Below are positions 36,667-49,189 of a stretch of DNA of 64,000 bases, in pieces. A program made the position numbers and the translations under genes. Position 1 is the first letter of the stretch; each line of letters starts with the position of its first letter. The DNA comes from Ceratodon purpureus. Lineage: Eukaryota; Streptophyta; Bryopsida; Pseudoditrichales; Ditrichaceae. The notes under the pieces are model-generated. The model did not search any database, was not told the origin of the DNA, and saw only the letters and a program-made list of their open reading frames with translations. Where the stretch lies: assembly GCA_014871385.1 (NCBI GenBank), contig CM026426.1, positions 47,111,611 through 47,175,610 of the forward strand. Direction: 5' to 3'.

Positions 36667-38644
36667 ATGGACTGTCTGTATGCCCAAGGCATGGGAATCC
36701 CTTTAAGGTTTCGCATAGATGACGATGGTCTAACTGTGGTATCCTCTCTTTGTTTGAGTCTGAGATTCCATTTCCAAGAGGATACCATCAGTATAGGGGA
36801 GGAGATCTTTGATGAGGTTACTGTCGAGGTTACTCACACCCTCGGGCAACCTTCACTGAGAGATGAGAACAATATGTTGCAGTAGAGACTTTTCCCTGGA
36901 TCCTACAGAGTCTATGGTCTCACTGATTCTCTGATGGCTGCATCCACTGAGATCCTCACTCCCCGTCGCACTTCTACTTGCACAATTCAGACTCCCTTAC
37001 CTCGTGATGTCAAGGTCAAAGTCGAGCCTGGAACCGAGACTTCAGATGTAAAGAAACCTCCTCCTCCGTCCGTCATATCTGTCTCTTTTGATGACAAAGT
37101 CAGTCCCGTCAAGTTGGTGCCTATGGTCCAGGCTAATGCTCCTCCTTCCAATGTGTCTCCTCCATTGTCCCAAGTCATAGTTAGCATAGTTCCGCTCCTT
37201 TAGCAGCTTGCAAAGGCGCGTGGGTGAAAAAACATTTTGAAGAAGATAGACTATTCCACGATTAGACACGAGAGAGTAGAGTACTTGCCTGCAAAGTTTG
37301 ATGGTCCCGTTCTTTTTGAGTTGCCCCCAGCTGCTGCAGGATCCTCTAAGCTCGCCGCCAAGTCAATACAGGGAATGGACAAACGATACGACAGACACTT
37401 GTGGACCAAGACCATCACAACAAACATCAAAAACGACTTGGGACTCTCTTTCCAACGTTTGAGCTGCGTCAGATGGTTGCGCTGCAGCAACAAGGAGTAG
37501 GACTTCCTGAAGCGTGTACCCAAGATCTTCAAGGTTAACAAGACCAAGTTTGAAGGATGTACTCTCCAACCTTTTTGTTTGTTCAAGGCTCCTCCATCCA
37601 ACTCTATGCTAGTTTGCAAGGTATGTAAAGTACCTCCATCATGTGTGGCTACATGCGAGGCTAAGATTTATTACGTAATCGGAGTAGATCATGTATTCAC
37701 ATAGGAACACATGATCACCTAGTGAAAGTTGGAGACTACAGAGACTCTAAAGCAAAGATTAGTAGCTTAATAGAAGAGCAGGTAGAGATGAACAACAAAG
37801 CAACGAAGAGCGCTGTTGTCCTTGAGGCGAGCAAACTCCTCATCGGGAGCTACCTGCTACAGCCTGAGGATGCACCTCCGAGGAAGTTGACGATGGAGGA
37901 GCTGGTTCCTGTCCTGGATCGATGCAAAGACATGGCGTCACCAAACATCCGCAACAAAGTCACGACCTTCAAAATCATTAGAAGGTTTGGTGTCATGGAA
38001 AGTATCACCAAGCTGCGTGGAAACATTCTGTGGGCATTTGTCCAAGAGAATAAGTTCCCTCATCAAGGAGCCATGCGTGACAAAGTCTTCGTCTTTAAGA
38101 TGTCGGAGGTCGGGTCGGGTAGTGGAGTCGATTTGGTCAGTCAAATGCAACTTGGCGGAGATCTGGAGAACTCCTGGATCATGTTCGACCATGTGCGACT
38201 GGTGAAAGAGTGGTCGACGATGGCGTGCCATGTGGACGACGCCACCTCCAGCCGCGTCATGACAATCGCCACTTGCGACATGTAGTTCGAGGATATGGAG
38301 GCCCAACTCGTCTTCTGGTAAAACCTCAACCTTGTTATGGAGAATAATGGCGTTGCAGCGCTAAACTTCAAGGGGTTCATGGCGGACAACGCACAAGTGA
38401 ATTGGAATGCAATGCAATCCTATACAGCAATGGCAACAAAGAGGACTGGGAGAGGTCGTGCTTGCTCTAATGGACACAGAACATGGTCCTGTATACGCAG
38501 AAACACTTCCCCGAAGAACGCTAGAAAGAGCACAAGAAGATGTGCAATCAGTACAAGATTCCGACCAGCATGGCAGAGGCGGACACTCTATATCACGCGT
38601 TGCGAGCATGGTGGGCATACACCGGGGTCGTTGGCGAGAGCGGA
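36667..38644 (+). pseudogene. MULE transposase copy A, N-terminal two thirds
   Basis: Starts at MDCLYAQGMGIPLRFRIDDD, the ATG at 36667 being in a region shared with copy B. Stops are at 36883 (TAG where B has TGG), 37201, 37225, 37498 and 38283. An 11-bp deletion near 37683 shifts the frame. Recognisable blocks: zinc-binding region VCKVCKVPPSCVATCEAKIYY; KSAVVLEASKLLIGSYLLQP; and the DDE region with FKGFMADNAQ. Copy A has ACHVDDATSS where B has ACHVYDATYC. The gene breaks at 38644, exactly at the target site of the inserted LTR, and continues at 59155. Confidence 0.85.
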
Positions 38645-38718
38645 TGTTAACCGGAGACCCAACTAGTCTCTCGCTTTAACCCCATCCAGTCCCCTCTCAA
38701 TTTCGTGCAGGAAGTGTC

Positions 38719-39330
38719 TGGACGTAGCTTGTACGTGAGCGGAGAGCGCAGAGCGGAGAGCGGTGAGCGCAGATTTGGAGAGCGGAGAGCACAGAATGGG
38801 AGACAGAACCTTAAAATAGCACTTTTTTTACTAAAAATAAAATATAAAATTAGAAGATTTGAATATTCTCAGTATATTTTTGGAAAGTTACTAATTTTAG
38901 TAATTTTATTGACCCTATAACCGTGGACTAATTACAATATTTTCATCGAATTTGTAGTTCGTTTTGTCTTTTCTTGGTGATTAATTTTTTGACGTGCACC
39001 AATTACTATGCTTCAGCTCCTTCTAACTACTTCAGGCATACATTAATTCCCCTTATCTCCTCACATTTATATGCAAATTACTACTTAAAATGTATTGGTA
39101 TTGAACCTCTTAAGAGGGACCAAGTAACATTTAATTTCGTAACATTTAATTAACATTGCTAGAATTCATCTGCCATAGTCTACATGCCTGTCAACTTTTT
39201 TTACTTATTTTTTAAAAAAAAAAATTTATATTAACTTCCATTATTCTATCTATCTTGTTAAAGGGTCAAAAGAGTCCTTTCCTATTATTCTCTTTCATTT
39301 TATTTTCTCTTTCATTTTCTCAATCGCCTT
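38719..39330. repeat. Left terminal inverted repeat of MULE B
   Basis: Begins TGGACGTAGCTTGTACGTGA and continues with several GAGCGGAGAGC-like tandem copies to about 38790, then AT-rich sequence. It is inverted relative to 61900-62496 of copy A over about 600 bp, including GTTACT.GGTCCCTCTTAAGA and TGCATATAAATGTGAGG motifs. It matches the right end of B over a shorter length. Confidence 0.8.
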
Positions 39331-39404
39331 CATATTATTTTCAACCTTAATAATTTTTTTTGCTTTTGTTTACTTTTATTTTTTTAATTTCATTTTTTAT
39401 AAAT

Positions 39405-39438
<34 letters not shown>

Positions 39439-39566
39439 TTTATAATTTCATTTTAATTTTTTTATTTTTTTTAATTTTATATGCTAAATGACTTCTGCTC
39501 AACCCTCATCCTTTTCCATTCAGTTTTGGACGATGACCACTTTCAAATGAATGAAAAGCCGATATT
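39331..39566. other. AT-rich interior of MULE B next to hAT insertion
   Basis: Contains a T homopolymer run of about 29 at 39407-39435 and ends with the target sequence CCGATATT (39559-39566). Confidence 0.6.
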
Positions 39567-42500
39567 CAGGGTTGTCACGGTCGTCCGGGACGCTCGGGAC
39601 GTGGGGACGTCCGCGGACGTCCGCCAGCGCCAGGGGACGTCCTCTGACTTAGAAACAAAAAATCACCCGCATAGGTTTCACCCCGGGGTGAAACCACATC
39701 TTCTACGCGGCGGAGGGGTTGCGAAGGAGGGTGCGGCCGTCGCCGCGGAGCGGGGGGGGCCGTCGGACGCGTCGGGAAGGGGCCGTCCACGGCGACGGCC
39801 CCTTGCCGTCGCTGCGGGGGGGGGGGGGGGGGGGGGGGGGGGGCCGTCCCCGGCGACGGCCCCTTGCCGTCGCCGCGGTGGGGGGGGGCGTCCCCGGCGA
39901 CGGCCCCTTGCCGTCGCCGCGGTGGTGGGGGCCGTCGGCTCGGGGGCCACGGTGACGGCCGCGGAGGCCCGTGCCTCCGCGGCCGTCCGATCGGGCCCTC
40001 TCCTCGGCGACGGCCGTCCGATGAAGGCCGTCGCCGAGGGGACGGCCTTGGAGACGGCCCCCGAGGGGGCGGTTTGCGGCCCTCCGATCGCGGCCGTCCC
40101 CGCGGCCGTCGCCGTCCGATGGCGGCCGACCGCGCGGGGACGGCCGCGTAGACGGCCTTGGAGACGGCCGCGGGGACGGCACCGTCGGCGACAGCCCGCG
40201 GCCGTCCGATCGGGGCCGTCTCCAAGGCGACGGCCGTTCGATCACGGCCGCGGTCGAATGGCCGTCCCCGCGGACGGCCCCTCGCGGAGACGGCCCACGG
40301 CCGTGGAGACGGCCCCCGACCGTGGGGACGAGGCCGTCGCGACCGCGGGAAATTTCCCTCCCCCCCTTTTTTTAAATACAAAAGAAAAAAACATATAATG
40401 CTACATCTTCCAACCACATATTACACTAAACCTGTTAATTTCTTTCACCAATTAAAATGAGAACATCACTTAATGTAAACATGAATTAAAATACTTCATG
40501 GTATGCAAAGCATCTAAACTCTTCAACGAGTCATTATTCCGTACGCTCCACCGAAGTTAATGTATGTGTCATTTATTCGAATCATTATTACTGTTGTTTC
40601 TATCGTACGCATTTCAGGTTGTCTATCATCGCACTCCAGAAGTTCCTCGCAGAAATCGAACTCATCTAAACTTGTTTCAGAAATTGTAATCTAAATAGTT
40701 CTCCATCTTCTTATTCTCCGCTTTGAATTTTTGTTTTTTTAAATACATAAGTACTTCTATTATACTTTCATTAAACGGCTTCATATTCTCAATTTAATTC
40801 GAGATACCATCTCTTTATGTACTTTTAACGTTCCTCCCTCTATACAATTTCCACTTTCGAATATTGTTTTCATTTACTTCTTCTTTATTTTCCTCTATGT
40901 TTATTCCCCCCTAGTTTATGCCCTTTTTTTAACGTCTAATTTGTCTAATTTACAACTCCAACCCTCGAAGCTCCATAAATGTCATTTCGTGAATTTCTTC
41001 CTTTCATATCGTTTCAAACGTTCCTATTTCGATTTATTTCCTCCATGACCCATGTTAAAGTATATTTTACTAATTTGACCACTATTCCACCATTTTACTA
41101 ATTCTACCCTACTGCTTTAGTTTTGATTTATATTCTACTAGATGTACCCTACTGCTTTAGTTTTTATTGAGTACTGTACCCCTCTTTCATATATACGTTT
41201 TCAACTCTCCATGTATCACTACATCATGGCCGACTTCTATTTCTTGTAATAATTATAATTTCGATACTTTCCCTCTCAAACTATTCTTTTTTCGTCTATT
41301 ATTTTGATGGTTCACTCATTTGTTTACTTATGAATATACTTCTACTTCACAGCTTTCCCCAAGTGTATCGATACGTTATTTCTTAATATTACACCCGTCG
41401 TCGTTATAGTTCTAATATTCATATCCGTCCTCAAACCTCTTGTTCTTTGTGTTGTTCATTAATTTAATTAATTACTATTCCGAAACAATACCACCCTACC
41501 AAACATCGTTCATCAGCATTTTTAGTATTCCAATAATATATTTATTTCTAAAATTATGTCCCGTCAATATACGTTTTCGTGTAATAATTTTATTTCCGTA
41601 CTTGTAGCTCCAAGTATTTCACGTCGTGACTTTTTAATTTTTCCTTGGTACAGTATAGTCTATGTGTCTCTATGAATTATCGTGCTTGTTAAATTCTCTC
41701 ATTGTGTCATTAGTAAGTGATTACTTTTGTACGTATGTACTATACAAGTTGGAATCCAATTCCATATTTATATTTACGTTAAAGTGTATATGAATAAACA
41801 TATATTCCTATAGTATATAATGTAAATGTCTTACCTAATTTATTTATTTTATTTCATATAAGTTACAACTCAATTTTGGGCGTGGAAAACTAGAATTGTT
41901 TATAAAAACAATGATTTCAATTTTAGTCGTTCACAAATTGGCATTATTCAGTGACGGTTGAATGTTTTCTGTTTTTGTTTTGTTTTTTACTATTATCCCT
42001 TTCTCATCTCATAATGTGAGCTAGTAATTTTATTTTATTTTTAATGTTAATAGAGTACTAGGGTATAGGAGTGTGTAAAATAAAAGACATAAAAGTGCAA
42101 GGAGAGTTTTTATATTTCATATAACTCTAAACTAGGCGTGAGAAATTAGAATTGGACCATTGGTTATGAAAACAATGATTTGAGTTTTATTCCTCCCATG
42201 AATTGCATAATCCCAAGAGAATTGATTCAATTGAATGTTTGTTTTGGTTTTTTTCAATTTATTATTATCTCCAGTTTCTCTCATAATCTAAACTACTATT
42301 TATGTTTTTATTTTTGATTCTACCATAATACTAAAGAACGAGAGTATGTAAAATTAAAGAAATAAAACTGAGAGTGAAAGAATCTATATAAATATTTTCA
42401 TTGTATACCACTATTCGAGAAGAAATTGGATCTATATTTCTAAGAGATTTATGAAACCGTAAACCGGTGAAATATTACTGCAAATCTCTTAACCATTTAA

Positions 42501-44060
42501 ACGTAAGGTGCACCGCATGAAAAACCAAGTGTGAACATCAATTTATGCGTTGAATTACTTCTAGTGCATTCTCTCCGCGATGTTCCTCTTATCATATCGT
42601 TGTTGACATTAACTCTTTTGATTCGTTATTATAAAATGTTAATTCATTACCGTATGCTAAAACATGAGTAACTTCGTTTCTTTAAATGACAATTGGTAAA
42701 AACTGTTTTAGTGTACCCACAATGTTTACGGTTCTTTCCATTTAATAGGATATATATTCTTCTTCATAAACGTGTTCACATTATTTGTAGATCCTAGGGG
42801 ATTATCCACCCCCAAAGAACCAAAATATCACATAGGTTCATTGGATCCCAATTTCAAACGTCGACCCCACCTCCCCGATCACAGGATCTTCAGGACATTC
42901 TCCACAATATCCGGGATATGTCTGAATTTTCCATTTCTAGGAGATATGATGTCCAAACAATCCCAAGTGGGATTGTTTGGGACAAGAAGGAGGGGGGAGA
43001 GTAGGGGAGGAGAGGGGGAAAGGAGAGGAGAGAAAACACAAGGGGAGGGGAGTTCCTTCGACCCTCCCCCCCCCCGGCCGTCCCCGGGGACGGCCACGGC
43101 CGACCCCGCGTGGACGACCGTCGCCCACGGCCGTCGGATCTTCTCCGACGAGAAGCTCCTACGGCTGCGGACGACGGCCGTCCCTGGGGACGGCCGTGGC
43201 CGACCCCGCGTGGACGGCCTTGGCCGACACCGCGGTCGCAGCCCCCCGACCCCAGGGTCGGCCATGGCCGACCCCGCGGTCGGATGGTCCGTCCACGTGG
43301 ACGGCCGTGGCCGACCCCGCGGTCGGAAGGGCCGTCCGCGTGGACGGCCGTGGCCGACCGCGGGGTGGAGCACAGCCGTCCCCGCGGGGTCGGACAAGGC
43401 CGTCCCCCGCGGGGTGGACAAGGCCGTCCCCCGGGGGGTCGGGTGGCCGTCTCCGCGGTCGGCCCCGTCAACACGCGGTCGCCCACGCGGACGGCCCACC
43501 CAGGCCGACCATGGCTGCCGCGGGCCGTCCGATCCCGAGGCCGTCGCCGTTGCCGACCGCGGGGACGGCCACGGGGACGGCCGCGGGATCAGACGGCCCG
43601 CGGTCGGCCGCGCCGATCGAGCAGTCCCCGATGGCCTGCGCCGGGGTCGATCCGGGCCGTCGGATCCCGTGGCCGTCCCTGAGGCCGTCCCCGCGGTCGG
43701 CCGCGGGGACGGCCGTGGGATGCGACGGCCGAGGAGGGCCGCCCACATCCGACGGCCCGCGATGTGCCAGCACGGCCGCATCTTGGCCGTCGGATCGACG
43801 TGCGGCCGTCCGCAACGACCCCGCGGCCGTCTCCGCGGCCGTCCCCGCGGCCGTCCCCGCGAACGGACGGCCGAGATGAGGCGTGGTGGCGGGATCGGCC
43901 GATCGGACGGCTGGGGAATGTTTTTACCCCTCCGGGGTCGCAAAATCATTACCGCGACGTAATTCTCGAGCGTCGGGGACGCCACGTCCGGGACGGGGGA
44001 CGTCCGGGTCGGACGTCTTGACGTCCGGAGCCTGGTCGGACGTCTATTTGAACAACCCTG
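39567..44060. mobile_element. Non-autonomous hAT-like element
   Basis: Starts CAGGGTTGTCACGG and ends (inverted) CAGGGTTGTTCAAAT, a typical hAT terminus beginning CAGGG. The 8-bp direct repeat CCGATATT lies at 39559-39566 and 44061-44068. In MULE copy A the equivalent site near 61710 reads AATGCCGATTTTCAAACGCG with no insert, i.e. an empty site. Both ends are very GC-rich (39570-40350 and about 42990-44055) with GGACGTCC near the termini and dozens of GACGGCC/GGCCGTC repeats. The centre (40360-42770) is AT-rich. No transposase is visible, so the element is non-autonomous. Confidence 0.88.
39816..39843 (+). repeat. Run of 28 G
   Basis: Uninterrupted G tract inside the GC-rich left end of the hAT-like element, with further G runs nearby (39885-39890, 39927-39930). 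Four or more GGG blocks permit a G-quadruplex. Length is likely unreliable in sequencing. Confidence 0.85.
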
Positions 44061-44170
44061 CCGATATTCAAGGGCGCCAAGCATCTTCTTTAGGGATATT
44101 TATGGAATGTCTCTTCGTCTTTTCTGTTGGTGTTTTCTGAAGCTCTTTTCCGTAGTGCGGGACAGCAGTC

Positions 44171-44623
44171 ATGGAAGACGTCAAATATATTGTTGTTTCA
44201 CTTGCTCACGATGTTTGTGCATTTCAACCATATCTTGAGGTGGAGGACGAAGAAGAGGTGATGGCCAACAGCCAAGGGCGTCCTCTGACAACGGATGTTG
44301 ACGTGCAACCGGATGTAGGAGCTGACCCTCCACGTTCAGAAAATTCGGATGATACCAGAGTGCTGGAGGAGGACGCAGATGTGCCTTTGCAACCTCATGC
44401 ATACTCCAAGGTTGGGAAGATCCCAAGGGAAACCTATTCCAGGGAATCAGTGAATCGGAGGCGGGGAGGTGGGCCATTGCTGAAACGTTCATACCAAGGA
44501 CACTTGCCAAGTGTGGGAACGAAGGTGAACGCAAATGTAGTTCGTCTTGCAGTACAGTCAGCGGCTGGCAGTCCTGCTGATAGTGTAGTGGGCAATCCTA
44601 AACGTATTAGGTTCGAAGATTAG
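44171..44623 (+). CDS. MULE ORF2 (mudrB-position protein), copy B
   Basis: 150-codon intact frame: MEDVKYIVVS, an acidic N-terminal half, then HAYSKVGKIP, RRRGGGPLLKRSYQGHLP and a basic end NPKRIRFED. Copy A has a homologue at 61596-61075 in the same relation to its transposase. The gene runs convergently with the transposase, stop to stop distance 252 bp, which is also about the distance in copy A. In maize MuDR the second gene (mudrB) is likewise convergent with the transposase gene. No sequence similarity to mudrB is claimed. Function unknown; the conserved basic motif suggests nucleic-acid or transposase binding (inference). Confidence 0.65.
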   Translation: MEDVKYIVVSLAHDVCAFQPYLEVEDEEEVMANSQGRPLTTDVDVQPDVGADPPRSENSDDTRVLEEDADVPLQPHAYSKVGKIPRETYSRESVNRRRGGGPLLKRSYQGHLPSVGTKVNANVVRLAVQSAAGSPADSVVGNPKRIRFED

Positions 44624-44874
44624 GACATCTAATAACAAGTATATGTTTGCTGTAATAAAGGGTACATGTCAGAGAATACGAGGTATATAGTGCACTTGTT
44701 CAAGATAGAATGTATTGAAATAGAATGCAATCAATGTGAACGACAAAGCCTTTATAATGAAAATGTCAATACAGCTTCTGTATTGCTGACTTAGTACATG
44801 GGATATTACTAAAATCATTCACTACATGATCAATGGCCAATGTGGAAATGGCAGTTCTAAAGAAGGAGGGCTAG

Positions 44875-47800
44875 CTACTTCTTCGCCAAGGGGTGACGCA
44901 AGATTCCACTCTCTAGGAGTAGCTTGACCTCGTTAAAGCTGAAGGTAGGTGCATGGATGAAAAGTTCGGCTTCGGGATCACGGTTGCAGACCTTCAAAAG
45001 TATGTAGTAAAGGTGCTTACAATACGTGAACTGAGTCCTGCCTCGGAACGTAGTCAACGTGTTCTGGAATGCAGGACAAGTGCAACCAGGGTAAGAACTG
45101 ATGGTAATCTGGTACCGTGTGATGTGTGGAGCGACGCCCGAATCTAGCCCAATGATGCAACCATAGCCCGGCTCAAGTATGATGGTGACGGAACGGAGGC
45201 GCGCTTTGAGAGACTCGGAGGAGCCCATGGACAGTTGCTGCGCCGGATTGGGACGAGTGGCAGTGCGCTTCACCATCTTGCCGTCTCTCTTGCCTGGGTA
45301 GCGGTCTGCGTCTGCAGGGACTGGCACCGAGCTGAGATTTGCATGGGGCAGGGCAGAGGAGAAGAGGCGTCTTGGGGAGACCGGCTTCTACAGCGAAAGT
45401 TGAAAGCCTGCTGCTTCGAGGGCAAGAATCTCAATGAGTTTCAGGTTAGTACCTAGTTTCACTGGCCAGACCTCTGGAATGGAGGGCAATTCCTGGTCCT
45501 TTGAGTAGTGTGCTACCCACTTGCGCTTAGAGCCTTTCACGCAGCGCTCAATATCGTCGGAGCAGAAGAAGAACTCTGTCTTCACGACTATGTTCTTGCG
45601 ATAGTTAGTCCAAAGCCCAGTGTAGGTCGGTCCAGCTGTGCCATGGGGCCCCCTGACGATTCTCCGAGTGCACTTCTTCTTCGTTTTTGCTCTTTGGGCC
45701 CAGCAGCACTTTGCAGAAAGTTTGTGAAGTCTGGAAATGTGCCACTCCTTCACGTCGATCTTCGTTTCTTCAACCGCGTTGACATGGCGTATGCCGCCCT
45801 TGTTCACAGGTGAAGGTAAAGGGGAATCAACTTCCTGGGCAGGAGATTGGGTACCTTGTATCTCGGTGTCGTGTTCAAAAGTCGTCTTCCACAATGACGG
45901 GCATCTGCATAGGGCAAGCCCTGACGGCCCGTCTTGGGCCTCTTGGGCGCGAGAAGTTTGTCTTGTCCGGGCGATGAGATTCCTCGTCAGCTCCGATGGA
46001 GACATCGGCTTTTCGCTTCTGTGAACCGAAGACTTCCGCTCCAGGCATGATAGGCTGACGGGTGCAGAACTCATCCGCGCCAGGCATATCCAGCATGGGC
46101 TTATCGAGCATTGTAGGATTTCCCCATTTCTTCGCGTTGCGTTCAGCCATCCGGAGCCTGAGTTCCTTCTTGGACGGTCCTATTCCGCCGACGTCACCTT
46201 TGAGGAACAGGTAGTAGTTAACAACCTGAAGAAAAGCCCGAACGAAATCGTCCACGGTAGCAACGTAGAGGTCGTTCCCGTTGTTTCCAGAAGCTTGGAG
46301 CCACTTGTTGTGAACTGTTTCGGCGAGGTAACAAGTGGGCATCTTTGTGAGTTCTTCCTCCGTGAATTTCTGCAGTTTAAACAGTAGGTGCCGTTAGATT
46401 CGCCGATTAGAGGTTCGTAGGTTAGGGCTAGGAAACGATTATGAAAAACATCAAAACAAAGTGCAGAGATCATACCTCGGTCATGAATCCCCCCCACTGG
46501 CGGAAGCGGTGGTGCCAGAATGACAGCCACTGATAGAGTTTGATGAGTCCGCTTTCGCCAACGACCCCGGTGGATGCCCACCAGGCTCGCAACGCGTGGT
46601 ACAGAGTTTCCGCTTCTGCCATGCTGGTCGCATTCTTGTACTGAGTGCACATCTTCTTGTGTTGTTCCCAGAGTTCTTCGGGGAAGTGCTTCTGCGTATA
46701 CGCCACCATGATCTGAGTCCAGTGGAACAAGCACGACCTCTCCCGGTCCTCCATTGGCTCCTCTTTGTTGCCATTGCCGTAAAGGATTCGCACTGCATTC
46801 CAATTCTCTTGTGCGTTATCCGCCATGAACCCCTTGAAGTTCGGCGCTGCAACGCCATTGATCTCCATGACCAGGTTCAGGTTTTTCCAGAAGACGAGCT
46901 GGGCCTCCGTGTCCTTGGACTGCATGTCGCAAGTGGCGATTGTCATCACGCGGCAGTAGGTGGCATCGTACACATGGCACGCCATCGTCGACCAGTCTTT
47001 GACACGTTTTACATGGTCGAACATGATCCATGCGTTCTCCAAGTCGCCACCAGCTAGCATTCGGCTGACCAAGTCGACACCACTTCCCGGCCCGACCTCC
47101 GACATCTTGAAGACGAAGACTTTGTCACGCATAGCTCCCTAACCAGGAAACATATTCTCTTGGACATACGCCCAGAGACTGTTTCCACGGAGCTTGGTGA
47201 TACCGTCCATGACTCCGTACCTTCTGTATATTTTGAAGGTCGCGACTTTGTTGTGGATGTTTGGTGACGCCATGTCTTTGCATCGATCCAGGACAGGAAC
47301 CAGCTCCTCCATCGTCAACTTCCTCGGAGGTGCATCCTCAGGCTGTAGCAGGTAGCTCCCGATGAGGAGTTTGCTCGCCTCAAGGACAACGGCGCTCTTC
47401 GTTGCTTTGTTGTTCATCTCTACCTGCTCTTCTATTAAGCTACTAATCTCTGCTTTAGAGTCTCTGTAGTCTCCAACTTTCACTGGATGATCATGTGTTC
47501 CTATGTGAATACAAGCTCTATTCTGATTCGGTTTGCCCACAACGTAATAAATCTTAGCCTCGCATGTAGCTACACATGATGGAGGTTCTTTACATACCTT
47601 ACACACTAGCGTGGAGTCAGATGGAGGAGGCTGATCCATGAGAAAAGCCTGCAGGGTACAGTCTTCGAACTCAGTCTCGATAACCTCGAAGATCTTAGGA
47701 ACACGCTTGAGGAACTCCTCGTTGGTGCAGCGCAGCCATCCGACGCAGGTGGAACTTCGAAAAGAGAGTCCGAAGTCGTTTTTGATGTTTGTTGTGATGG

Positions 47801-48522
47801 TCTTGGTCCACAAGTGTCTGTCGTATCGTTTGTCCATTCCCTGTATTGACTTGGCGGCGAGCTTAGAGGATCCTGCAGCAGCTGGGGGCAACTCAAAAAG
47901 AACGGGACCATCAAACTTTGCAGGCAAGTACTCTACTCTCTCGTGTCTAATCGTGGAATAGTCTATCTTCTTCAAAATGTTTTTTCACCCACGCGCCTTT
48001 GCAAGCTGTTAAAGGAGCGGAACTATGCTAACTATGACTTGGGACAATGGAGGAGACACATTGGAAGGAGGAGCATTAGCCTGGACCATAGGCACCAACT
48101 TGACGGGACTGACTTTGTCATCAAAAGAGACAGATATGACGGACGGAGGAGGAGGTTTCTTTACATCTGAAGTCTCGGTTCCAGGCTCGACTTTGACCTT
48201 GACATCACGAGGTAAGGGAGTCTGAATTGTGCAAGTAGAAGAGCGACGAGGGGTGAGGATCTCAGTGGATGCAGCCATCAGAGAATCAGTAAGACCATAG
48301 ACTCTATAGGATCTATGGAGGAGTCTCCACTGCAACATATTGTTTTCATCTCTCACTGAAGGTTGCCCAAGGGTGTGGGTAACCTCCGCAGTAACGTCAT
48401 CAAAGATCTTCTCCTCTATACTAATGGAATCCTCACGGAAATGGAAATCTGAGACTAAGGCGAAGAGAGGAAACTGTAGCTAGACCATCGTCATCTACGC
48501 GAAACCTAAGAGGGATGCCCAT
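44875..48522 (-). pseudogene. MULE transposase, copy B, nearly complete
   Basis: Order: N-terminal GMGIPLRFRVDDDGL; zinc-binding region CKVCKEPPSC...RACIHIGTHDHPV (about 47620-47470), of the FLYWCH/GCM type seen in many MULE transposases; DDE core with VYDATY (Asp near 46966), FMADNAQENWNAV (Asp near 46819) and CLFHWTQ; and a SWIM zinc finger CTCPAF...YCKHLYY (about 45095-44990). An intron lies at about 46373-46487 (GTATGA...CTGCAG) and is also visible in copy A/C. Defects: stops at 48009 and 47985 (also in copy A), TAG at about 47139 where copy A has CAA, a one-base insertion near 45880, and TAG near 45388. Cuts and moves the element; not intact here. Confidence 0.85.
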
Positions 48523-49189
48523 GCCTTGGGCATACAGACAGACCATCCCCATGATCGGAGGCTACTCAGTGAAACTAGTGGAAGAAGGGAGAAGAGCGAC
48601 TATATTGGCAAAGCGATATTGCGAGAGCAAAGTGAGAGGAATGATGCATCGTTGTTGATCTTTTTATTGAAGTTGGAATGTGCATGTGGACGACTAGATA
48701 ATAATTCATTCTGTTAGATAACGAATGTATGATTTATGAGAGACGGCGCTAAGTAATCTGAATGCCAGTTTGTGCCTGTCTTAGTATAGCAGGTATGATT
48801 TTTATAACTCTACTTTAATAATTTGAATCGTGGAGCAGATTCTATTTGTCATGATGTATTATAAGATTAGAATGAGCCGTCTTTTAAATTCTACGTTTAA
48901 AACAATGAATATTATAAAGGCATGCATTAAAGTGCTTGATTCAAATCTTTTAATATATAGTATGCTTGGATTTTTTCTTTATATTTAAAGGTTGATAATT
49001 TTAACTTTACTTCAAAGTAGAATTGTCATGGGTACTCCTAAAATAAAGAAGGTAGAAAAGGTGTCAGTTGTTAAGATGCTATATCAACTTAGGGTTGTAT
49101 TGAAATAGTTGTTCGTTATAGGTATTTAAGCTGGGAGGAAGTTTTGCTGAGAGATTTTATTTGAGAGAGTCCTTCCTGTGGTTAGACAC
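48523..49189. other. Divergent intergenic region between transposase and long gene, MULE B
   Basis: About 670 bp, AT-rich, homologous to 35842-36666 in copy A. It should carry the promoters of both divergent genes; no element could be assigned. Confidence 0.5.

Noticed and set aside
39481..40460. Long open frames on both strands (305 codons plus, 280 codons minus)
   Set aside because: They arise from GC-rich GACGGCC repeats in the hAT-like element end; all frames are open at once and the proteins are Arg/Pro/Gly/Ala low complexity.
42772..44084. Open frames of 396 and 401 codons on opposite strands
   Set aside because: Same cause at the right end of the hAT-like element; they overlap fully and show no domain.
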